A stretch of DNA of 64,000 bases from Hevea brasiliensis (lineage: Eukaryota; Streptophyta; Magnoliopsida; Malpighiales; Euphorbiaceae), in the NCBI RefSeq assembly GCF_030052815.1, contig NC_079501.1, forward strand, positions 98,658,190 to 98,722,189. Direction: 5' to 3'. The notes beneath the pieces are model-generated. The model saw only the letters and a program-made list of their open reading frames with translations, was not told the DNA's origin and did not search any database. The stretch's first letter is position 1. Each line of letters begins with the position of its first letter. This document shows positions 1 through 10,527 of this stretch, piece after piece. Made by a program: the position numbers and the translations under genes.

Positions 1-1649
1 AATTGGTATATTCATATACTTAGTGTAAGTCTAAGTAATGGGGTAGGTTTAGATTGAAGTGGTTGCAGTCAATAGTCAATTAACAGGTAGAGATGCAATT
101 GATATCCTTCAAAACAACTGTTTTAATTAATTATTAAATTTACTGAATATTGTAATTAAATGTATGGGAATTAAAACAGTTAAGCCTTTAACTATTCACT
201 TTAAAAAAAAAAAAAAACTGTAGTTGTCCTACTCCTAATAAATTTCCCATGTGCTCACATGTGGGTTTCCAAGAGGAGAAGTATCATAAGCAATCTGTGT
301 GCTCTTGGATTTGTCTCTTGCAGAACAACTTTGCTTAATCAATGATGTGAAACTTTTCCTCCTTCCTTAGAGATTATAGTTAATTACTAGTAAATTATAG
401 TCAAGTCTTTTTCCTAGAGATTCACATCTACGTACCTACAAATATGGTTAATAATACTCGAGAATAATTGGTTTAACTTTTGGGTACTGCTTAGTGAATG
501 GACATGTTCAATATATTGGTTGGATCATGTTTAATTAGGCTTCTGATATTTTAGGTCTAAGTCTAATCTACTAATTTACTTCAATCTTATTAAATTCAAT
601 AAAAATAATGTATTTTTTTTTAATTGATTAATTCTCATCATCAAACTTAGAGAGTGTTTGATTTCACAAATTAGCTTATAAACTCTAAAAATAAATTTAT
701 TTTATTTATTTATTTATAGTATTTTTCTTTTAGATTTATAAACTAAAAAAATAAGTTGAGATCAGCCTTTTTCATTTTGGTAGTTATAAGTCATTTGCTT
801 ATAAGCTAATATGATAGTATTTTAGTACGTTATTCTCATTTAATTTTTTAAAAGTGAGAAATTATTGCCTATCTCGATTCATTATATATTCAAAATATAA
901 ATATGTAGGATTATATATTTAATAAATGGATCTCATTATATATCTTATATCTTGAATTTATAAAAATAATTAAAACTTCACAATATATATCATTTAATAA
1001 TTTTAATAATAGATGTATCTAACTCTTTATTAAAGTTATTTAATCAAATACATATTTGCATAAAATTGTAAAATATTTATAAATTAATTTTTATATATTA
1101 AGACAAATACTCGCTTCATTAGATAAAGGAAAATAATGAGGAGCAACTCACAAATTTATTTCTTATCATGTATATCTTTTTTTTCTTTTTTTTTTTCAAT
1201 GAGAGAATAGGAAAACTAGGAAATTTATACTTAATCAATTTAAGTAAAATTTATAATATTTTTGAGTGAAAATCTATTTTGATTATAAGTAATATATTAA
1301 GTATAAATTAGATAGATATATACATCTTGTTATAGTCAAGTTATTTCTGAAAATATAATCACACACAATGATATTGATTTTCGAGGGCAGCAATGCACGG
1401 ATCGAAAATCTTATGTATATTTTTTTTAGTATTTATGGTTAGAGGTGTTTTTGGTTTATTTTTATGCTTCAAAATTAGTTTTTTTTTTTTTCTTTGGATG
1501 ATATTAAGGATTTTCATTAAAAAAATTCATTTATATATAATATATTTAATATAAATAACTCTAAATTATTCTTTTAAAAAAATTTTAATTTTAACTAATA
1601 AAAAATTCTCCTACTTATTATTTCAATAGGATTAATGTAGTTAAAAAAT

Positions 1650-1712
1650 ATTAAAAAAAATTTAAAATTAAGTTTGTAAATTTTAATCATAAAAATATTA
1701 AAATAATAAAAT
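1650..1712 (-). repeat. Dispersed short repeat copy, inverted
   Basis: Reverse complement of the repeat core at 3005-3120 and 43020-43135; TTTTAATCATAAAAATATTA is shared exactly with the reverse complement of the copy at 43 kb. Confidence 0.4.
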
Positions 1713-3004
1713 ATTTTTTTCTAAGTAATTTTGTTTAACAGTGTTTAAAATAATTATTTTTTAATATCTAATAAGCACTTAATGTAATTAATAAAATTAC
1801 TCTATAATTATTTTTGAAATATATTAGGTTAACAGAAAAGAGAGTATCTTTAAAAGTCTATATTTGATTGCTGTGGAGTCTCTTTTCGTTTTCACAAATC
1901 GGCATATCTATCAATTGGAAAATATGACCGCTAAACGACATAGCGTTAATGACGGGGCATCGTACAGTTGAATCCTCTTTAGCTGATCAATAATATTCAC
2001 AGCCACACATATAATAAAATCATAGCCATATATGGCGTATTAGGCTGTGGAATCCTTTTTAGGTTAGGCCACGATATAAATGTGCTTCAACTTTTACGAG
2101 AGGGATTTTGAAAAAAAAAAATAAATTTAAAATTAAAATAAAACTGTCAAAATTCAATTTATTTGCTTTTATTACATGCAAATTTCATTTGATTGTTGTA
2201 ATGGAAGTTTGGTGAGTGAGGAATCGAAGTAGGTGAAAAGTTTTCAATCATTTTTAGCACATGATTCTGTTTTTGTGTTTTGTACACTCACACCATTTCT
2301 CCTAACTACTTAACTACCTTAACTATAAAATAATTTTAATTTTAAATTAATATATTAAAACGACATAATCATGATAATGTGTCATCACGTAATAGGCTAG
2401 ATGATAATATTAATTAATAAGTAATTTAAAAAAATAATAATAATAATAAAAGCAGGGCAAAGTTTTAATTCTCAAGTAGGTTAGTGTTATAGGTGTAATA
2501 ATAATAGGGGAACCCATAGTGACGTCAGAGGCAAAAGCCGCGTTGACGTGAGCAAGCTAAATAAGATCTCGACCGTCAAAAGGATGAAGGGCTAAGATTC
2601 TTGTGCAGTTGGCAGCTTTTCCTATCATCGAATGAGTACGATTGGTGACGTGTAGTGTATTAGGCATTAGTGCGGCAATCGTGTAGTTTCACGTAACCAT
2701 TTAATAAGGTACCTTGCAACTTGCAACACCTTTTTTATTAAATAAAAAGAAAAGGTCTCCTTCTTCTAGAAACAGTTCTTCTTTGTCTAAATACGGCCAA
2801 CACTTTTTTAATTTTTTATATTTTTTAATTAAATTATTTGAAAATTAAGAATAATTTAGGGCATAAAATTAATATTTTATTTAAGTTCTATAAAATAAGA
2901 TTTAGATTAATGATATAATTCATTACATTTACCTACTCCATATTCAAAGTGTTCACATCGATTAGATTTAAAATTATCTTTTAAGAAAAAAATATTTTAA
3001 ATGT

Positions 3005-3120
3005 TATTAAAAATTTATTTATAAAAATTTATTTTATTATTTTAATATTTTTATAATTAAAATTTATTAAATTTAATTTTAGATTTTTTTAATATTTTTT
3101 AATTAATATATTTAAATATA
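3005..3120 (+). repeat. Dispersed short repeat copy (decayed MITE core)
   Basis: The stretch that begins AAATTTATTTTATTATTTTA and runs through ATTAAATTTAATTTTA is closely matched at 43020-43135, inside the F-box intron. A reverse-complement match lies at about 1650-1712. Low sequence complexity limits confidence, but the shared order of sub-motifs over about 100 bp is more than chance AT-richness would give. Confidence 0.45.
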
Positions 3121-4000
3121 TATATATTTTTTAATAATAATTCTAACAGTAATGTTAAATATACTATAAAATAATGTTGTATATCATACAGTAAAAGTTC
3201 ATAAATTAAGTTTTGGAGTGTAAAAAAATATATAAAAATGTTTTTATTTTACTATATTTATAAGAGTGAGAATTATGAATTTTCACTTTTATTCTTTTAA
3301 ATTTTTAATATAATCATTTTTATCAATTTTTGTTCTATAAATATTTGAATTAGTTAATTATATTCAATTTTATTTATAAGAGTATTTGATTTGATTACTT
3401 ACTTTTAACTTTTGATTTAAATATATTTTTTAATTTATGAATTAAATTAAAAATAAATAATTAATTATTTAATAAAATTATTTAAAAATAACTTTTAAAT
3501 AGTTTAATTATTTGATTAAAAGATATTAGAAAATAATTTAATTTATTGAAATTATAAAAAAAAATATAATTAAGTATTATAATTATTAAAATAAGATAAT
3601 TTTTGAAAATTACTAATATAATATAATCTTTTACCTAGTTAAATGATTATTTTAAAATTAGTAAATAAGTTATAAAGTATTTATATTTTTAACTTTTAAC
3701 TTATTTTAAATAATTTTTTTAACTTATAAATTAAATCAAATGTTAATCTATTTATATTTATAAGTAGATTTGATCTATTTATAAGTTAAATTAAATATTT
3801 TTTAAAATTTTATAAATAAAAAAGAATAATTATTGAGCTAATAAGACAGCAACTAAAAAATTATAAAAATATAACGGAAAGTGAGCCGATATTTTTGAAA
3901 AGGAAGCATTGAGGGATATCAATTTCCAAGTAAAGGGATAGGGATATAATAGAATAGAATAGAGTAGAATAGAATATTAGTGATTGTCATGTTTGAAAAT

Positions 4001-4031
<31 letters not shown>

Positions 4032-4723
4032 CAGAAAACTTTTAAAGGATGGATAAGAGGTTATTTGTGTGATTTGTGACCAGTAAATTTGGTTGTGTTT
4101 AATTAGAAATTTTTTTTTTTTTAAAAAAAGGAAATTTATTTAGAGATATGTTTAAATGGGTGGGACACAGTTGTGGGAATTGACAATTGTGAGAATAAAG
4201 AGAATTTTAATGGTAAGAGATAGAGCTGGTGACGTGGCTGCATTGCATTATTGCTCATATATAATACTAGTAAATTCATTTTATTATTTATATTCCATTT
4301 CTATATCTCTTTTCATTGTTAATTAATGATAAATATCTCCATTTCAATTTTCAATCTCTTAATCAATGATTTTTTTTATTCATTTAATTATAATTGATGT
4401 AACAAAAAAAATTTGGATATGCTGCATTGATAATTACATCATATAATTAGTTATTTTTTAATTAAATATCATATATAAAATTTTATATAATTATAATTAT
4501 TTATTATATTTATTATTATCATTATCATTAATATCATCATTTATTCATCATTGTTACTATCACCGCTGTTCTGCCACCGCCATTAGATATATACTTAAAT
4601 TACTCTCAAAGTTTTTTAAAATTAAAATTTAGTCCATAAAGTTTAATATTTTTCTAAAAATTGATCTTCAAAATTTTTAAATTTAAAATTTTACTTATGA
4701 ATTTTGATGGAATTTTAAATAAA

Positions 4724-4728
<5 letters not shown>

Positions 4729-4772
<44 letters not shown>

Positions 4773-4783
4773 TATATATATAT
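4729..4783. repeat. Compound (TA)n(CA)n(TA)n microsatellite
   Basis: Pure TA, then CA, then TA dinucleotides, directly abutting the 3' tail of the LINE copy at 4784. A second TA tract lies at the opposite end of the LINE block (9020-9066). Confidence 0.9.
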
Positions 4784-6080
4784 AACTCAACTCAACTCAA
4801 CTAAGCCTTTATCCCAAAAATTTGGGGTCGGCTATATAGATTCGCTTTCTCCACTCTGAACGATTTTAGTTTAAATCCTCAGAAATGTGTAATGCTTCTA
4901 GGTCATATTATACTACTTTCCTCTAAGTCAATTTAGGTCTACCCCTTTTTTTCTTTTTATCCTCTAACCTAATGTGCTCTACTTGTCTAACTGGAGCCTC
5001 CGTATGTCTACGCTTCACATGACCAAAACACCTCAATTTCCCTTCTCTCAACTTATCTTCAATTGGCACCACTCCTACATTTTCTTTAATACTCTCATTA
5101 CGGACTTTATCTAGTCTAGTAAGGCCACTCATCCACCTTAACATTCTCATCTCTGCAACTCTTATCTTAGATGATTACGATTCTTTCAGTGCCCAACACT
5201 CACTACCATATAACATAGCTGGTCGTATAGCTATACGGTAAAATTTTTCTTTCAATTTATTAGGAATCTTACGATCACATAAAACTCCCGTGGCACGTCT
5301 CCACTTCAACCATCCAACTTTAATCCTATGACTAACATCCTCCTCACATCCCCCATCTACTTGAAGGACTGAGCCTAGATATTTAAAGTGATTACTTTGG
5401 GGCAGTATCACTCCATTCAAACTAACTCCTTCCCTATCACTAGTTTGGCCTTCACTGAACTTGCAATGCATGTATTCTGTCTTTGTTCTACTTAACCTAA
5501 AACCCTTTGACTCTAGAGTACTTCTCCAAAGTTCTAGCTTTCTATTGACTCCTTCTCGTGTCTCATCTATCATAACAATATCATCCGCAAACATTATGCA
5601 CCAAGGAATACTCTCCTGTATATGTTTCGTCAGTTCATCTAAAACTAATGTAAAAAAGTAAGGACTTATGGCTGATCCTTGGTGTAATCCAATTGAGATC
5701 GGAAAATCTCTTGTGTCCCCTTCCACTATGCGCACAATAATAGTTGCTCCTTCATACATATCTTTCAATACTTGTATGTACCTAATAGATATCCTCTTTT
5801 GTTCCAACACATTCTATAAGACCTCTCTTGGAACACTATCATAAGCTTTCTCCAAATCAATAAAAACCACACATCTCTATATTTCTCCATCAAGCTTCTA
5901 ATGAGAAAGATCACTTCCATAGTTGAACGACCGGGCATGAAACCAAATTGATTGAGAGAGATAGAAGTATCATGACGTAGTCGATGCTCCACAACTCTCT
6001 CCCACAACTTCATAGTATGGTTCATGAGTTTAATTCTCCTATAGTTTGAGCAACTCTGTATGTCTCCCTTTTTTTTAAAA
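4784..6080 (-). mobile_element. 5'-truncated RTE-type LINE, copy 1
   Basis: Read on the minus strand this ends in a (TTGAG)n tail after a conserved CCGACCCCAAATTTTTGGG segment (4807-4828), matching the end of copy 2 at 6081-6130 almost base for base. It keeps the middle and C-terminal part of the reverse transcriptase, then the 3' ORF end and UTR. It starts abruptly at 6080 inside the RT domain, as expected of a 5'-truncated target-primed insertion, or of a partial tandem duplication. RTE elements are non-LTR retrotransposons that encode an APE-like endonuclease and an RT. Stops and frameshifts make it dead. Confidence 0.85.
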
Positions 6081-6085
6081 CTCAA
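4923..6085 (-). pseudogene. RTE reverse transcriptase fragment (copy 1)
   Basis: Three frames on the minus strand (6085-5765, 5810-5175, 5150-4923) together cover an RT from the fingers/palm region to the C-terminus. Visible motifs in order are NQFGFMPGRST (RT motif 2), GLHQGSAISPYFFTLVLDEL (motif B) and MFADDIVMIDET (catalytic FADD box, motif C), then the thumb and the C-terminal WFGHVKRR-like segment (here CFGHVKRR). Frameshifts near 5780-5860 and a stop near 5160 break it. This copy contains the motif 1/2 region that copy 2 lacks. Confidence 0.8.
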
Positions 6086-6492
6086 CTCAACTCAACTCAA
6101 CTAAGCCTTTATCCCAAAAATTTGGGGTCGGCTATATAGATTCGCTTTTTCCACTCTGAACGATTTTGGGTTAAATCCTCAGAAATGTGTAATGCTTCTA
6201 GGTCATGTTGTACTACTCTCCTCCAAGTCAATTTAGGTCTACCCCTTTTTTTCTTTCTATCCTCTAACCTAATGTGCTCTACTTGTCTAACTGGAGCCTC
6301 CGTATGTCTACGCTTCACATGACCAAACCACCTCAATCTCCCTTCTCTCAACTTATCTTCAATTGGTACCACTCTTACCTTTTCTCTAATACTCTCATTA
6401 CGGACTTTATCTAGTCTAGTATGGCCACTCATCCACCTTAACATTCTCATTTCTGCAACTCTTATCTTAGATGCATACGACTCTTTCAGTGC

Positions 6493-7627
6493 CTAACACT
6501 CACTACCATATAACATAGTCGGTCGTATGGCTGTACGGTAAAATTTTTCTTTCAATTTATTGGGAATCTTACGATCATATAAAACTCCCGTGGCACATCT
6601 CCACTTCAACCATCTAACTTTAATCCTATGACTAACATCCTCCTCACATCCCCCATCTACTTGAAGGACTAAGCCTAGATATTTAAAGTGATTACTTTGG
6701 AACAGTACCACTCCATTCAAACTAACTCCTTCCCTATCACCAGTTTGGCCTTCACTGAACTTGCAATGCATGTATTCTGTCTTCGTTCTACTTAACTTAA
6801 AACCCTTTGACTCTAGAGTATTTCTCCAAAATTCTAGCTTTCTATTGACTCATTCTCGTGTCTCATCTATCAGAACAATATCATCCGCAAACATCATGCA
6901 CCAAGGAATACTCTCTTGTATATGTTTCGTCAGTTCACCTAAAACTAATGTAAAAAGGTAAGGGCTTATGGCTGATCCTTGGTGTAATCCAATTGAGATC
7001 GAAAAATCTCTTGTGTCCCCTCCCACTGTGCGCACAATAGTAGTTGCTCCTTCATACCTATCTCTCATATCTCTTATCAAGCATTTTCTTTGAGTTTAGA
7101 ATCTTATTAAATAAATTAGTTAACCATGCTACTCCCATATCTCCCAAATACTTCCACACTTCAATTGGTATTTCATCGGGTCCACAGGCTTTACCCACTT
7201 TCATTCTCTTAAGTGCTTCCTTTACTTCTAAAGATCTAATCCTTCTAGTATAATTCACATTCTTTTCTATTGTTCTATAATCTATATTCACGCTATTACC
7301 ATTTTGACTATTATTAAAAAGATCATTAAAATAATTTCTCCATCTTTCTTTAATGTCCTCATCTTTCACCAATACTTTTCCTTCTTTATCCTTAATGCAC
7401 CTAACTTGATTGAGATCTTGACATTTCCTTTCTCTCCTCCTTGCTAATCTATAAATATCTTTCTCCCCTTCTTTAGTTCGAAGTTTTTCATATAACTTTT
7501 CAAAGGCCTGTGCTCTTACTTGACTAACTGTCTTTTTTGCCTCTTTCTTTGCTATCTTGTACTGTTCATATGCCTCATTATTATTACATTTAGGTAATTT
7601 CTTATACCATTCCTTTTTTCTCTTCAC
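6493..7627 (-). pseudogene. RTE reverse transcriptase with internal deletion (copy 2)
   Basis: A linker rich in Lys/Glu (from 7627) leads to KVGKACGPDEIPIEVWKYLG, the conserved GPD box of RTE reverse transcriptases, then LTNLFNKILNSKKM. The next residues belong to YEGATTIVRTVGGDTRDF, so RT motifs 1, 2 and A are absent. Motif B (GLHQGSAISPYLFT) and the FADD box (MFADDIVLIDET) survive. Without motif A, which supplies a catalytic Asp, no polymerase activity is possible. The missing part is nearly the same segment that copy 1 retains. Confidence 0.8.
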
Positions 7628-7843
7628 TGCCTTTTGTACTTCCTCATTCCACCACCATTTCTCTTTTTAGGGTGGTCCGTGTCCTTTAGACTCTCCAAGT
7701 ACTTTTCTAGCTACTTCTCTAATCTTTGATGCTATCTGTATCCACATATCATTGGCCTCCATATCCAGCTTCTATACTTTGGACTCGAGAAGCTCATTTT
7801 TGAACTTCACTTGCTTTACTCCTTTGAACTCACACCACTTTGT

Positions 7844-8620
7844 TCAAGCTACACTATTTCTTCTGACCTTACTTGAATTGTTCCTAAACTTGACATCCAA
7901 GACCACCAACCGATCTTGACTTGTTAAAGCTTCTCCTGGAATGACCTTGCAATGCTTGCATAGAGCTCTATTTGTCTTCCTAGTTAAGAGGAAGTCGATT
8001 TGGCTTCTATGTTGGCCACTTTTGAAAGTCACTAAATGTGACTCTCTTTTTATAAAGTAGGTATTTGCTAGTATTAGGTCGTATGCCATAGCAAAATCCA
8101 ATATGTTTTTTCCCTCCTCATTTCGACTGCCAAAACCAAAACCTCCATGAACATTCTTATAACCTTGTCTATCACTTCCTACATGCCAATTCAAATCTCC
8201 ACCAATGAAAACATTCTCTTCATTCAGTATGCTTTGCATTAAATCATCCATAACTTCCCAAAACCTGTGTTTACTCTCACTGTCTAGTCCTATTTGTGAG
8301 TCATAAGCACTAACTATATTTATTGTTTCTCCTTCTAGTACTAGCTTTACTAGTATAATTCTATCTCCTACTCTTTTCACAGCTATTACTGCGTCTTTCA
8401 ATGTCCTGTATATGATTATGCCCATTCCGTTCTTGTTTCTCTCATTTCCTGTAAACCACAGTTTGTACCCTGAATTATCCACTTTCTTACTTTTCTCTCC
8501 TACCCATTTAGTCTTCTGAATGCAAGCAATATTCACCCTTCTCCTTTCCAAGGTATCCACAAGCTCCATTAATTTTCCTGTAAGTGATCCAACATTTCAA
8601 GTACTAACCCTGATCCTCCT
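7844..8620 (-). pseudogene. RTE endonuclease domain (copy 2)
   Basis: APE-like endonuclease that nicks target DNA for LINE integration. The N-terminal strand (about 8620-8570) is followed by IACIQKTKWVGEKS (expected catalytic Glu of the QETK box replaced by Lys), YRTLKDAVIAVKRVGDRI, VSAYDSQIG, GGDLNWHVG (Asp and Asn of the GDxN motif present), FGSRNEEGKNILDFA and SQIDFLLTRK (the Asp of the SxIDF box). A stop lies inside the TWN motif near 8602 (STOP-N-V-G-S), consistent with TGG to TGA. The Glu-to-Lys change and the stop both argue for inactivity. Confidence 0.8.
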
Positions 8621-9018
8621 CCTATCCTGCTCCTTCCTAATTGGTCTCCTTCTATGATATCTTCTATTGTTTTCTATGTCTATCTTGTGTTCTGTTCCAC
8701 TATTTATTCTACTATCTGTCCTATGGACTAACTTCTTTACCCACACCCGTCCATGATGTGGGAACCCTTGCTAACTTAACACACACCCGGGCACCGGTAT
8801 GGCGCATCGCTTTTGGTAAACGCCCTACACCCTTGCATATTTCACACTACACCCGAGCTCCGATGTAGCACGTCGTTAGTAGAGGACGCCCCAACGTTTA
8901 TATCATTTGAATCCATATCATAGGATGTGACGAAATTTTTACACTAGTTGTCACCTACCGCAACCCTCCTCCTTTATCCGGGCTTGGGACTGGCTAAGCG
9001 CTAACTACTTAGGCAGAG

Positions 9019-9019
<1 letters not shown>

Positions 9020-9066
<47 letters not shown>
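9020..9066. repeat. (TA)n microsatellite
   Basis: About 23 uninterrupted AT units immediately outside the 5' end of LINE copy 2; see the matching TA tract at 4729-4783. Confidence 0.95.
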
Positions 9067-9068
<2 letters not shown>

Positions 9069-9356
9069 TTATGATATTTTTATCATAATAAATAAACTAA
9101 ATAATAAATAAATATCATTATATCATATTACTTATGTTTTTATTCTGTAACTAAATCTAAATTTGTCAGAATACTTGCATTACATCATTCATTTCATTAC
9201 ATATTACATAATATTGCATTACGTACTTCTAATTACATTACATTAACAAAATCTTGCTTGATTGTCAAAATTTAGGATTATTGTTAATATGCATATGTGA
9301 TGCACAAATAATAAAAGACACATAGGGACTAATGGAAACATTACATGCATATATAG

Positions 9357-10014
9357 GGAGGCTGTGAGTAATTACTGTGCAGAAGTTCGAGAACTTGGGT
9401 TTCGCTTACAAGAATTGATTTCAGAGAGCTTAGGGCTTGAAAAAAATTACATAAAGAAGGCATTGGGTGAACAAGGACAACACATGGCCGTGAACTATTA
9501 CCCACCATGTCCAGAGCCAGAATTGACCTATGGATTACCAGGACATACGGACCCTAATGCCCTTACAATTTTGCTTCAAGACTCTCAAGTTGCTGGCCTT
9601 CAAGTTCTTAGAAATGGAAAATGGCTTGCTGTTGATCCTCATCCAAATGCTTTTGTCATTAACATTGGCGATCAATTACAGGTAGGTATATATATATATT
9701 CATTCACCATATTATTATCTTTATATTATATTCCAGTCCAAGGGATCGATTATTTATGATAAATTAATGAGTGGTTGCAGGCCCTGAGTAATGGGAGGTA
9801 TAAAAGTGTATGGCATAGAGCCGTTGTTAATGCTGAAAAAGCTAGAATGTCAGTTGCTTCCTTCCTGTGCCCGAATGATGATGCTTTAATTAGCCCTGCA
9901 ACACAAGATGAAGTTGGACCCATTTATAGGGATTTCACTTATGGTGAATATTATAAGAAGTTTTGGAGCAGGAACTTGGATCAAGAACATTGTTTGGAAC
10001 TTTTCAAGAATTAA
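9357..10014 (+). pseudogene. DMR6-like 2-oxoglutarate/Fe(II) dioxygenase, last two exons only
   Basis: Two exons remain: 9357-9681 (TATATAG acceptor before it, AG|GTAGGT donor after it) and 9781-10014, encoding about 185 residues. The first begins EAVSNYCAEVRELG. The catalytic core is complete: HTD of GLPGHTDPNALT and the distal His of KSVWHRAV bind Fe(II), and ARMSVAS supplies the Arg/Ser that bind 2-oxoglutarate. The ending FWSRNLDQEHCLELFKN is typical of DMR6/DLO proteins, which oxidise salicylic acid (or flavanones) in the cytosol and dampen immunity. These proteins are about 340 residues, so about 155 N-terminal residues are missing. No exon 1 or 2 is visible from 1 to 9356; a LINE block sits just upstream. 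Either a 5'-truncated pseudogene or a gene whose first exons lie beyond the window. Confidence 0.8.
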
Positions 10015-10527
10015 TAATAACCTACCTTATCCTTGTTATCTACTTCTGCAAATTCCCTATTAATAAGAACAGTAGACATAGGATGGAAGGGGTATTGAAG
10101 TCATCTTAAAGGTCTCGAGTTTGAGTGAAATCATGCACTTATAAAGGATTTGTCCATTTCTTAATATATTGTTATCAACATTAGCTTAATTGTTGAACAT
10201 TTGAATTATCTTTCGTGATTGTTAGACTATTGGCTCTACCTAATAGATTCATGAGACTATATATTTATGTTGATTTAATTACTTTCATTCAAGCACTGTT
10301 GCAGCATACTCCAACAGACAGAAATTCATTCACGTGCATGCCAAGAGTAAACATCATGAAGTAGTTTATTTAATACAAGTTACAGACAACGTACAATCAT
10401 ATATATGGTTCTTATTTGTTTTCTTTATTGAGAATTACATATACTGTAAAAGCCCCCTTTGAAAATCTTCGCATCTCACAACTTGAGTAGTTAAAAATCA
10501 AAAGATAATATTGAGAAAACTTGGCTT
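10015..10527. other. Intergenic region between convergent genes
   Basis: 513 bp between the dioxygenase stop and the COMT stop. Both 3' ends must lie here; A/T-rich stretches could carry the poly(A) signals of either gene. Nothing else recognised. Confidence 0.5.

Larger units (their letters stand above)
1..4728. other. AT-rich intergenic region, no gene seen
   Basis: No open frame here resembles a known protein on either strand. The sequence is mostly A/T with short homopolymers (a long A-run near 4008-4031). A less AT-rich island at about 2505-2760 carries several ACGT cores. Segments near 1650-1712 and 3005-3120 belong to a short dispersed repeat also seen in an F-box intron at 43 kb. The segment 3375-3745 has loosely inverted ends (a TTTGATTTGATT-like start and an AATTAAATCAAATG-like end) and may be a decayed MITE. 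Confidence 0.6.
6081..9019 (-). mobile_element. Near full-length RTE-type LINE with internal deletion, copy 2
   Basis: Reading the minus strand from 9019: a 5' UTR of about 400 bp, an APE-type endonuclease (about 8620-7844), an RT (7627-6493), a C-terminal region (6450-6109) and a (TTGAG)n tail at about 6081-6097. The protein is typical of the RTE clade, the same clade as vertebrate Bov-B. About 310 bp of the RT is missing at about 7080: the frame jumps from the LFNKILNSKKM segment straight to YEGATTIVR. It is flanked on the 5' side by a TA microsatellite. Non-functional. Confidence 0.85.
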
